Below are positions 1 through 12,100 of a stretch of 64,000 bases of DNA, piece by piece. Source of the DNA: Icerya purchasi (taxonomy: Eukaryota; Arthropoda; Insecta; Hemiptera; Monophlebidae). The stretch is taken from NCBI GenBank assembly GCA_039619475.1, contig CM077115.1, positions 141,930,172 through 141,994,171 of the forward strand, given 5' to 3'. The first letter of the stretch is position 1; the number at the start of each line of letters is the position of its first letter. The notes under the pieces are model-generated. The model was not told the origin of the DNA and made no database searches. It saw nothing but the letters and a program-made list of their open reading frames with translations. A program made the position numbers and the translations under genes.

Positions 1-960
1 CGTTAGGGGAAGCAGAATAAGTAAACGAGTCTGCTAAGTTGTTGCCAGCCGCTTTAACTTGAAATTTAAAGGAGATCGATTTAAATATAACAAACTAGGG
101 AAAGATTAGAAATTTAGAAACCGATGGAAAAGATAATGTAGTCATATGAAGAGGATGAAGAAGAGAAAGATGTAGCCTGATGGAAACTTTTAGAATTTTA
201 ACAAATGAGAAATTTATTATCATAGGAGGAAATTGCAATGAAAAAAAAAACCGCATAGAGCATTGCAAATGATTTTGCAATAAGAAAGGGAACATAAGAA
301 AGAAAGTTTTATTGAAAGTATGTAAAAAGTCTGAAAAGTTGAATGTGGAATTAATAAGGTATAACATTACGTTACACCAGACTGAAAAAATGATGGATTC
401 TCATAATGTAGTTGGCATAAAGAGCCACTGTTTGGACATTATGTCTTTTGAACAATAATTGATTAGAGGTAAACTAGAGCTATATGTCCATACGGTGTTT
501 TTTACCTCGTTAGCATGTTGACACTTAATGGTTTTTCCAATTGCCTAAACCGGCTGTTATTAAGTATTGGACAAAATAGTTTGCATCATCGAAAAGACTA
601 TGAAAAAATATATAAAGTACGGATATTTACTTCCAGTATATAGGTATTTGCGCCGTATTATAAATATGTTGCATAAGGAAACTTTTTTTTTTTTTTAAAT
701 TTCACATCGCTTTTTGTTACATAAGAAAAGATAACTGCATAAAGTGAATAGAACTTTACAATGGCACAATTAGTGCTTTATAAGTGGCAATGATTAAATT
801 ATGGGAAATATATGTGCATGGTGGACCATGAATTCGTTAACATTTGACAAAAATCTTATTAAAAAAACTATTTGACATATATTCATTGTAGACCTAAATT
901 TCTTTCTTTCTTTATAGTGCCATACTCACAGCTTCTGAGCGTCGGTGACTACCTATTCGT
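1..960. other. No gene recognised (left flank)
   Basis: AT-rich sequence with stops in all frames. A long open frame on the minus strand near 95-367 is hydrophobic low-complexity and has no family resemblance. Confidence 0.5.
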
Positions 961-964
961 ACAT

Positions 965-1292
965 TTTTAGCTATACAGATATAGGTAGTGAACTAGGCAA
1001 TTATTATATATGCAACGCAGGTGTACACACGCAAGAAGACTACATTCGAAACTGATAGTAGCCGCTGGTTATCGCGCTACAAGTTCAGTCCCGGTGTGGG
1101 TCTGCTGTGTACTGACCTAGCGCGCATATGAGATGTTGTTGTACGTGGTGGTTTACCATTGCCTTCCCCTTGATTATTAGGCGATTATTTATTTTATTTA
1201 ATTCTTGTAATAAGTTCGTCGTCGATCGGGATCGAACTCGTGACCTCCATATCGGAAGTCAAGCCTCTAGCAACTAGGCTATCGCGACGACT
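965..1292 (-). mobile_element. tRNA-derived SINE, copy 1
   Basis: On the minus strand 1291-1218 is a 74-nt tRNA-like head: 7-bp acceptor stem GTCGTCG/CGACGAC, A-box-like TAGCCTAGTTGCTAGAG, and B-box-like GAGTTCGATCCC. The body runs on toward about 965. The same head and body (TGTACACGC, GACTACATT, TAGCGCGCATA, CCATTGCCTT) recur at 20488-20790, which makes this a dispersed SINE rather than a working tRNA. Confidence 0.75.
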
Positions 1293-1489
1293 ATTGCAAA
1301 GCCTACCTAATACTATTTATATCGGTACTTTCATCGCGACGACTGACCTAAATTTGTAATAATAATAATAATAAATATGTGATTTGATTTGATATTAGAC
1401 ATTTTCTATTTACAAGATAGCCAATTCATGGGAATTTACCCTTTAAAAATGACCACCATCTTAACTTTTACACTGTCCTAAGCGAGTAC

Positions 1490-2095
1490 CAAAATTTTCA
1501 ACGTGTGATCGCAGACATTTCTTCATTGATTTTTTCTTTTAGTTGACGCAATGTCTTTGGTTTATGGATGTACACACGGCTCTTTAAATAACTCCACAAA
1601 AAGAAGTCTGCTGAGGATAAATCAGGACTCCTGGGTGGCATGGGATATTGCCTCTCTTGGAAATCAGCTTTCCTGGAAATATTTCTTTGACCACCGGCAG
1701 GGACTCGTTGGATGTGTGACAAGTGGCTCCAACTTTCTGAAACCATGTGTTACGACTGTAGCCAGCAAATTTCAGTAGCTTCGGTGCCAAGAACTCCCGT
1801 AACATTTCCATATACTCAGCAGAATTAACAGTGGCCGTACGGCCACGAGAATCTTTGATGAAATAAGGTCCAATAATTCCTTTTGCTGAAATTGCAGCCC
1901 ATACAGTTACCTCAGGTGAATGAAGTGGCCTATCATGTTTAGCTTCGGAATTTTCGCTGCTCCAATACTTGCAATTCTGTTTGTTAACAGGAGTTCGTCG
2001 GAACACAAGCCGTTTTCAGAGTTATTGAATCGATCCAACATTGTTTCTCGGTATATGATTGGCATAAATTTAAATCATTAGGTGTTAGTTCCTGC
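1490..2095 (-). pseudogene. Tc1/mariner-superfamily transposase fragment, frameshifted
   Basis: C-terminal half of a DDE transposase in two minus-strand frames. The first reads VNKQNCKYW, VTVWAAISAKGIIGPYF and NTWFQKVGATCHTSN; the second, after a frameshift near 1640, reads PPRSPDLSSADFFLWSYLKS and KPKTLRQLKE. The central catalytic Asp, normally in a QDGATCH-type motif, is Val here, so the copy is dead even apart from the frameshift. No terminal repeats recognised. Confidence 0.85.
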
Positions 2096-2099
2096 ACTA

Positions 2100-3020
2100 T
2101 CTGGATCCCTTATATGGATGTAATCTCAAATCTGATTTCAAAATACGGCATACAGATGTGCGGGATAATCCTAATTCAGCCGAACGTTTGCACCTCGACA
2201 AATGTGGATGTCGTCGAAATGAAACGGAAATTTTTTACACGTTCTCTTCGTTCCGAGAAGTCTGCGGGCCACCGGCTTGCTTCATATTTAGTGTCGATCC
2301 TGTCTGTTCGAACTTCCTAAGCCATTTCCTTCTTAAAAGAGCACTCGGGGACACTGATTCAAGTCGTGTAAATCGTATTTAACGCGAAATAAGCGTACGA
2401 ACTATTGTTTAAATAAAGCTGTTTAACACAAAAAGCACGTTGTGGTCCTGTGAAGCGATCCATTGCGACTAACTTTCCGAGAAACGAACTAATGATAAGC
2501 TCCCCGTGCCCCGCGTGGGAAGTTAGATTTAAATATTAACGAATTCACGGTCCACCCTGCACAACCAGGGGTTTATGTAAATAGCCTTCTAATTACCAAC
2601 GAGGGCATTAATTTAAGAATTGTCCAATATTAACATTAAATTTATGATTATAACGGGAATAGCTGAATATATGTGTTAAACAAAACAAATAAACAAAGTA
2701 AAAATAATCAATTTTGTATGATTTTTTTTATTATTTTAATAACGCTAGTTATAATAAATGAGATCAAGACTTCAAAATTCCCTAAAACTAATTTACAACG
2801 ATCTACTGGATTAATTTATTAAAATATACTTATAATAGAATTCACTCTGAAGACTACAAACATTAGTCGATTACATTTTAAATAAAAATTATTTACAATT
2901 ATTATATGCGTAACGGATTAACTAATGAGGATCGTATTAATACACGTTTTTAATCCTGTTTCCATTTAAAGTTAAATACGCACGGAGTAGATCATATTTG
3001 GAACTAATTAGTCATCGATG
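2100..3020. other. SETDB1 3' flank or 3' UTR, no gene seen
   Basis: Moderately GC-balanced 2100-2560, then AT-rich up to the SETDB1 stop codon. Short open frames at 2114-2382 on the plus strand overlap each other and have no recognisable motif. Confidence 0.4.
2727..2820 (-). promoter_or_regulatory. Candidate SETDB1 polyadenylation signals
   Basis: Minus-strand AATAAA occurs at 2815-2820 and again at 2727-2732, about 200 and 290 bases past the stop codon. In DNA this AT-rich such hexamers arise by chance, so the assignment rests only on position. Confidence 0.3.
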
Positions 3021-3158
3021 TTACAACAATCTACCACGACACTGTTGCGAACCGCAGTAACAATATTTAATTTTATTTTCTACGCCTCCAATGTCATAAT
3101 TATAATCCCAAGTTAATTCAGTACCGGCTGGTATATGTTTTAACGCGAAAAATGCAAC
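3021..3158 (-). CDS. SETDB1: SETDB1 exon 25 (end of SET, post-SET, stop)
   Basis: 45 codons plus TAA, acceptor TTTTAG. Reads [20 protein letters not shown], then [14 protein letters not shown] and stop, matching the family C-terminus to the last residue. Cys residues of CYCG..C plus the SET-core Cys form the post-SET zinc site. Confidence 0.97.
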   Translation of the reverse strand, partial: VAFFALKHIPAGTELTWDYNYDIGGVENKIKYCYCGSQQCRGRLL

Positions 3159-6100
3159 CTAAAAATGAAAAAAAATATTAACAAAAAAAATAATTGAACA
3201 AAAATGTTGTTCAAATTTACTTTTAAAATATTAACAGTCTCGAACAAAAACAAATCCTTTTCTTCAAAGAGGAACATGTAAATCGTGAACATGTTTTACG
3301 GTGTCGGTTTTTATGTTTTATTGTTCAAACGCACTCGCAAATCAATAATATGCAACTGAATCAATTTTGTTTACTAAGTAAAATTCGATTTTGGAAGTTA
3401 TGTAAAAAAAAATTAAGGACAGTCGGTTAGCTTTATTTCAAAAATAAAATTATTCTGCAAAAACGGATTGGGGTTATACATCTGTAATAGACAACAAATG
3501 TTCGTGGTAATAAGTACAAAACATAATTTTGTGCTTTCAAATGTTTACCATGAAGTGTAAACGCAGCATCGATATACGGGTATGGTGGTCACTCAAATAT
3601 AAATTTTAAATTCCCGGTTTTCTCGGTTCAAATTCTCCCGATTTCCTGATTACTAGAATTGTACAAAAAGAATAGATTTTTCTTATTACTATTGATAATA
3701 TTCGACTGCCGCAGCATATTCGTTATATGAATAAAATAGAACTTCATAATTTATTCTTAAGCGTGAAGTACATTAAAAAATGCATTCGTTTTTCGTTTCA
3801 AATGACTTTTTTTATTAAAAATATCGTCTTTGACTATTTTTACTTTTTTCCCTGGTTTTACGACAAAATTCTCGGCTTATTCCCAGTTTTTTCCAGGTTT
3901 ACAAAATCCCCAGCTTATTCTCGGTTTTTCGGTTGAGTAGCCACCCTGATGGGTGTGTTACTCGTATTATGGGTAGTAGAAATGGAAGATATTTATTCAG
4001 ATGTAAACTGAACATCGGATGCATAAATTCGATAAATTCCCGAGCATGGTGAGTTTTTAGTTTGACATTTATTTTACACCATGACATTTCTTGTTCATTT
4101 CCATCTTTTTTGCGTCCTTTTCATTTTCTTTGATCGTTTTCTTCCAATGCAAAAACGCTACATGCTTTTAATCCTCAGTGGTAGTCGATGAAAACAGAGT
4201 GTTGATTAAAAAAATCTCTATATATTTTCGTTTCTCATTAAAAGCTCTTACATTCTCTGTATTCTTGTTTTTGAGTAATAAATTTAATGTTAGACATCTT
4301 ATTCACGATATTTAAAGCGGTTAAAACGAAATAAATGGAGAAGTTTCAAAATTGAATTTCTTAAAATAATTTGTAATAAGGTGAGGTGAATCGACGTTAA
4401 CAGCAGAAAAGGATTACTATGGAAATTTAAAATTTAAGTTTATAAAATAAGTTCATAAGAAGAATTACTGCTTATAAAAAAAATATTTAAATAAAATGTT
4501 AAAATATATATAAAAATTTAACGAAAATTAACTAAAAATAAAATGCTTTTTTACAAAAAATAAATACCGACTTCAAGGTTTATTATAAAAATTTAAAAAT
4601 GCACTAAAAAGTAAAAAATAATTACTCCCAATAAAATATATATATCAGAGTGATATAACTTAGGTGATATCGTAATTCTTATACAACATTAATTTTTTGG
4701 AGTTGGAATTAAATTCATGTTAGGAACAATTTAATCAACATTTAATGCAGTTTTTAATTATTCTTTTAATATGAATTTGATGCCAACTCCAAAAAATTAA
4801 TGTTGTATAAGAATTACGATATCACCTTAAGTTATATCACTCTGATATATATATATTTTATCGGGAGTAATTATTTTTTACTTTTTAGTGCATTTTTAAA
4901 TTTTTATAATAAACCTTGAAGTCGGTATTTATTTTTTGTAAAAAAGCATTTTATTTTTTACTTTTTAGTGCATTTTTATTCAATTAAATTAAAACATTTA
5001 TTTCCACGGTAAAAACACCAAAAGCTACATTTCCATGGTAATTTGGCAAATTTATAGTATTTTAAGTCAAAAATCTAATCCGACGGTGAAAACAATCATG
5101 AATGAAAAGCATCCAAAAAGCTTCAATCTCCCGCATTATTAAGGATAACTCAAAAACTATCGGTCGGACCTTGATCAAATTTAAATGGGACCACATGACA
5201 AACGCCACCTTTCAAATAAAAGAAGAATCATCAAAATCGGTTCATCTAGAAGAAAGTTCTGTGGTAACACACATAAAAAAAAAAAAAAAAAAAAAAAAAA
5301 TACAGTCGAATTGAATACCTCCCCTCTTTTTTTGAAGTCGGTTAAAAAGTAAGAAACAATTTTATTCGATAAAAAATATATTTCAGAGCGGTGTATACCT
5401 TAAGGTGATATTATAGTAATTCTTATACAACATTAACTTTTTGGAGTCGGCATCAAATTCATATTAAAATAATAATTAAAAACTGCATTATATTCATTAA
5501 ATTGTTCCTAGATATTGTAATATGAATTTGATGTCGACTTCAAAAAGTTATTTTTGTCCCTACCCTGGGCGCGCTAGCGGCCTTGACCCAACAACATGAT
5601 AATTCAATAAATAGAACTAAATAGCCAGACGGTTAGAAATGAAACTTACAAAGGACAGCAGTGGTGGAACAACTGAAGGCCATGGGAAGGAAAGGATATA
5701 GGGTAGCGTCAAAGGGTGTAGGAAAACCCATCGGTAAAAGTTGGGCGTATAGAAGGCAGAGCTCGTTGATGAGTGTAAAAAATTCGAAAAGGATATGATA
5801 TGAATCATAAATACAAGGAGGTTGAAAGGAGAAGGGGGCAAAGCGAATCGAAAGCGAGAAGAAAGGAGTAGAGAACGATTGATCCTGAGTGTAATTAAGG
5901 AAATAACAGTGATACGACAGACAGGAATAGAATGAATTACGGCAGGAAACGAGGAATATTATTTTTACTGTTGGTGTCTTTATTGTTACTATTATTAGTA
6001 TTATTATTAGTAGTAATACCATTACTACTATCATTGGGAAGGTTTGCTAGGTCGTTTAGTGGCAGCTACAGACCCTTATTAGGCAAAAACGCGACCGGTG

Positions 6101-9100
6101 AAAGGGGACCGGACGGCTTACGTTTGGTGGAAATGTCAACCTCCATGCGGTTTAGGTTCACATTAACTTGGGGGGATTTGACATCATTTGCGGAGGCTAG
6201 GCGAGCTCATAAAACTTAGAGAAAAGAAATTAAATTAAAAAAAAAAAAAAAAAAAAAAATTCGAAAAAGCACAACGCAGAAAACAAAAATTAAAATAAGA
6301 TTAAATTAATAAATGAAATACCGGTGCGGTGTTAAAATTAAGAATAGAGGTAAATTAAATAAATGTTTTGTAGATGGTGGAAAGTTTATGCTAGATAAAT
6401 AAATGGAACAAGCTCACTAAATACTTCTTATCAATTGTTGAACGCGGAAAGAGATAAAGTTGAACTGACAATCAAAAGACCGATCCGAACACACCTAATC
6501 TTCAGTTTAAAAAGTTAATGTATAAAAATTACCATAATATCACCTTAAGGTATATCACTCTGAAATACATTTTTTATCGATAGAAAGTTAATGTTGTATA
6601 AGAATTACGATAATATATCACTTTGAAATATATTTTTTATCGAATAATTATTTTTTACTTTTTAGTGCATTTTTATTAAATTTGTATAATAAATTTTGAA
6701 GTCGGTATTTTTTTTTTAAAACATTTTATTTTATAATTTTTAGCATTATACATTTGAATTTTTTTCTTGCTAAAAATTAAATTTTTTGTCACTATTCTCC
6801 ATATTTTATGCTTTAAAAAAAAAAAATTTGATTTCTTTATTTTGAACTGCACTTTCACGGTAAAAACACCAAAAGCTACATTTCTATGGTAATCCGGCAA
6901 ATTGAAAGTATTTTAAATCAATCGCCTTTGTTATACTAATAAAAAATGATAAGAAAAAAAATTATCCAAAGGGATCACAATTTTTCCGTTTTTTGACGAA
7001 TATTCAGTTTATGTTCACCGATTTTCATCATTACTCACATGGTACCTAATGGTACTGTTTCTAATGGGCAACGAATCAGTGAGTTATGCACGAACAAACA
7101 TAAAAAACGAAAAAAAAAAACAAAAAAAAAAACATACGCGACTAACGTATAACCTTTTTCTTTCTGGAACTTGGAAAAAAGTATCAGGAGAATACAAATT
7201 CTAAATGCCGAATTTTTCGTTTATCGATATCAGTAACATTATTTGGGTCTTAAGAAATTTGAACTTTTTGTCTTGAAAATAGTTGGAATGCTCAGCCATA
7301 AAACACGCTCAAGTTAAAATGCAAATAATCATATTAAATAATTACATACTTAACAATAATATTTATATTATTGTATTAGGAAAATTAATATACATCATAT
7401 ATGTACAGAAGCATAAATGCATATATACAAGATGTTGCTTACCCAAGGAAATCTTAAGTCATGAGTGTCAACAAATACGTTTTGCACGAATACATTTGGA
7501 TTACACGAATGCTATAAAACAAAAAAAAAAAAATACAACAAAAATATAACAGACTAATAATACGTGTTTTTTTTTGTTTGTTTTTTTTTTTTTTTTTTTT
7601 TTTTTTGTTTAGGCACTTTATTGGTAAAGTGAACAATTTTTAAATGCGCGCAAAATTTTCGTTACGTAAAATCATCATATCTGATTTAAAAAACCTAAAA
7701 AAATTTCAACATATTTAATATTTCTAATAAAATTTAAACTGTAAATGAAAAAGTTGATTTTTTGAATTTTGTACAAAAATAATATTGCTTAATTATTAAT
7801 AATGGGGCATATGCTATCTATTTAATGGTTAATATATAAATTTTTTCACCAAAAAAAAAAAAAAAAAAAAAAAAATAATTTGCGAAGAGAGGTCAAGATT
7901 ACTGCGTGCTCCCCATTGGGACCGTTAATGTTCTATTAGCAAATTAATTGGTTTTCTTCAATATTGGTAAATCAAATGATCCAAGATGATACAGGACGGT
8001 GACAACATCAGCATTTTTTTTCAATTTATTTGTAAACATTATTCAATGATGCTTCTAACAAAAAGGAAAATGAAAAATGACAACATATGACATAAAAATT
8101 AATATTATTTAAAAAGTTGATCTTCCGGTACAGTTGGGCACTTCGCTGAGCATTGTTTTCAGATCTTGAACTAGTTAAGCTGCTTGCCATTTTCGCATAA
8201 ATTTGTTGCGGTTAGTAAGAAAATGAACACTTTTTTTTTTCTCCTTTCACACCGAATTACTCGTCATTTTCGATCAAAGTGCTGTTGTGGGCGTTAATTT
8301 CTCAGTATTAATATTTATTTTCTATTTTACAAATTCAATAATGCTTGCAAAAATCCCGAACTGTCGCAGACGTTATTCTGCATGCGTTTGTCTCCCCTTC
8401 GCTTCAATAGCTTACCCTACGACAGATGGTGTTAAACAGATTTTATGGTTTTCTAAAAACTTCGGAAAGGAGAGTAATAATTTTTACATCATAGTTGGGA
8501 GTTCCAAAGAGTACTCGTTCAGTGCGTTTCGTTTTCCGATATACATTAAATATACATATTTTCTGAACACGATTTATATTGTGGACGGTGGGCTCGGTTG
8601 ATTGCATAAAATATATCATAACGTTCTTCGTTTTGTCTAGTTAATAATTTATCATTAAGTCTATCGGTTCGGATCAGCGTAGATTTTTATTCACTAATCG
8701 GGTCGTGAGAATACGTTTGTTTTGTAATACTTTTTTAATTATCATGAAACATCGTTTCCGAAATATAATGCATATAATTAGTATACTTTTTTTACCATTT
8801 TGCCATTTTTTTTTTTCTTTCTTCTAGCGAATAAACTCGTCGTAAAAAATATTTACAAAACCTTTAAGCGATACTTCTCGCCGGTTAGTAAATTTTGTTA
8901 TCGTTTGCCATGGAAAGTATTTTTCGCCACGGCATATATTTATCGCAAAAGTACTAAAAGTTGTGCGCATATAGAACACAAGAAAAAAAACACGTCTTTC
9001 AGAGTATTAACTGGTATTTGAATAAATGTAAACAATACTACATCACAAAGCATCTTCAATACATAGGCTTGGAGATTGTTCTAAATTTCATTGATTTCAA

Positions 9101-12100
9101 GAAATATGAAGAGTAAAAAAGTAAAAGGAATGCATATAAAAACGAACGAATTCAATGAACTAATATTATGGTAATTCTAATAGTGAAGAATTATTTGAAT
9201 AATAATTTTTTAAATTTGACTGTTTCTTAAAGTAACATCGATATTTAAATGGTCAGTATTTTATGTACGAAGTATGAATGAATACATAACCACATTTCTA
9301 TTTTCCATATATTTATTCGTAATTCGACTACTGACTAGCATTACTACTAAATCAATGTTAACGAAAACAAAATTTAAAATTTTATTCCTTCGTATTTTTA
9401 TTCGTTTGATTAGTTGTTACTTACAGTTTTGCTATTTAACGAATGCGTGTATATATAGGGTGCGGCAGCATAACTTCCTTTTTTAAAATGCGCCCCTTTT
9501 TTGCTACTAAATTTTGTTAAAGAGAAATAATAACAGAAAATCGAAATAACGGATACTTTAGATCCCCCCCCCATTAGAACAAATATGTATGCTTCTTGCC
9601 TTCTCGCAGTTTTATTTCGATTTTCTGTTATTATTTCTCTTTAAGAAAATTTAGTAGAAAGAATGTGGCGCATTTTAAAAAAGAAAGTTACGCTGCCGCA
9701 CCCTGTATTATTTTTTACAGTGTTCGCTTCGACAGCAGCCATTCTTATAATGTTTTTTCTGTCTGCGTTATGAAGAATTGTAACTTGGATAGGCGGGTGA
9801 CTTAAAGTTCAAAAAACAACATGCCCTGTCGGCACCATTTCGAAAAAGTTAAAGCAGCGCGGTTTGAAAAAATAACTCGTTAAATGTAAACAATAACATG
9901 GTAAACTGTAAAAGATATTAAATGAACTCACATTTAAATATCGACCAATATTTCCACTATTTCTAGCATCCATGATGTAGACGCTTTCATTGGGGCCGAA
10001 ATATTTTCTAACCGATTTGTATTCTTGTTTATTTCCTTTGCTTTTTTCTGAAACTTCAGCTGAAAGGCATACTAATATTATAAGAAATATAACATACATA
10101 CGTCCATCATATGTAATACATATACAAACACACGCACACCCATATATATGGCAGCACGCATGTGCACACACACAAATAGTAAAATTTTTAAATTTTCTAA
10201 AAATACATTACAATGAAATAATTATTAAGCAGACCAAAGAAATATGAGAAGATAAAAAGGGCAGCTCATTTTATTTTTGATTACAGATAGTTTTGTCTGT
10301 GAACGTGTCGTCACCTGTATGTAATTCAGTTTACGATACGAAATTATTTACTAAGCGGTGGAGACTTTCCTGTACACAAATAATTACATAAACGTCGATC
10401 TCGAAAATTTCTTCCATCAACAATCATTTCCCAAAAAAAACGCCTGACTTAAATATTCAAAAATTAAATTCGATTACACACAAGAAAAATAAAAAGCCGT
10501 CGATACAGGTTGTTATTGAAAATCGATAGAATTATTATATAAATATGGAGCAGACCACGAAAATCTGAACTGAGAGCAATATTATGTCGGTGTCAGTAAA
10601 TACGCCAAATACAAATAAGAGTAAGATAATGGTGTTCCCCATTTTCATGTCTATTCAGCATTTGTTTTGAATAAATTATTCTCTAAAACCGAACTTACAA
10701 AAAAAATAATCAGGGTTCACATTTCTTATTTGCTTTTTTGATTTGCTGCACGAGAGTCTTATTACGCGAGTGATTTATAGGATTAATTTTTTCACCGTTT
10801 ATTTTTAAATACCTTTCTCATATTTTCTCATGTGTTTAACGGGATAAGTATCGAACAATATCGGAGGAGATGGCGCCGACAACTTTGTCAGACCATATTT
10901 ATCTTGATTTTCTCGTTTTTTTTTGTTTTTTCAAAACAATTTCCTTCTTTCGTGATGGGTGTAATTTAAGTTTCTAGATCACCATCAGGATTTCTGAGAA
11001 ATTTGACTAATTCCACTAGATCGAACGCCTTATCACTATTATTAAAGTAAAACAATCTGTTTGCAATTCCGAATAAAGGGAGTAATGCGAATTACAAATG
11101 AGGTAATTTACTTTTAGAATTGAGACTTCTAATTTTTTTTTACAATTGATGTATACATGTAACTAAAAATTTTCATTTACCGTGATCGTTACTATTAGTT
11201 CAGCTACAATTTAAATAAACACATTATTATTTTGATGTTAAACGTGAACAATAATTTAGTTAAAATAGAATTATCTTACTCGATTTTGATAACTTCATGG
11301 GAGCGCTAACAGTTACTGGTTTTTTATGGACAGTTCGTTTCCGCAATCTGCTTCTATAATAAAACGGAGAAATTACACTATTATATTATAGTGTTCAAAT
11401 CATATATATATATTTATTATTATTATTATTATTATTACACACAGATGATCCAAAGTAAATGATATTTGTTTATTGTAAACAATCGGTCAAGATTTGATTT
11501 AAATTTTCGTATATGAGTAAGTCCAATTTTCGATGGGTCCGTACTGCTCAGTGGAATTGGTAATGTAACTCCCGACTGCAATGCCGAATACGTATTCACA
11601 TTTTTTCGAATTTTCAATGAAAAAGCTGAATATCGAACGATTTAGTATCATTTAAAATATTCACTTTAAATAAAATTAGGTTATTTCAAAAATAACGCAC
11701 GCGCCATGTTGTTATTTATAGCAGAGTACATAGAACTACGATCAAAATACAGAAATGCTCATTCGAGTGTGCTGCTGATCACGGCAATATGCACTGTAAG
11801 CTTTCTCATATATGAAACGAAACGCGGAAGAATGCTTAATCACATTACGCGGTGAGATCAAAGATCATACATTAAAGTAAAAAAATTAGCGATGGTACGC
11901 TTACGGAGAAATTTTTTTATTCTTGGAAAATTCTCTTAAATGTAAATCATCACGCAGGATACATGAAACAGTGCTCGGTGCGATAATTTCACCAGAGTAT
12001 TTTTTGCTTGCGTATTGGGTTTCTTTGTATGCGTCTTCGTACAGCTTCTACAACCCTCGATGTACGAGCGATGCGTGGACGATCAGTCTTAAGACGGTCT

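Noticed and set aside
1218..1291. Functional tRNA gene on the minus strand
   Set aside because: The acceptor stem pairs, but the T stem does not pair well and the same head recurs with a SINE body elsewhere, so it is called a SINE.
5932..6219. Plus-strand frame with Leu-rich, membrane-like start
   Set aside because: The Leu run comes from a TTA/TTG-type simple repeat and the remainder matches no family; the block looks like a retroposed non-coding sequence with an A tail.
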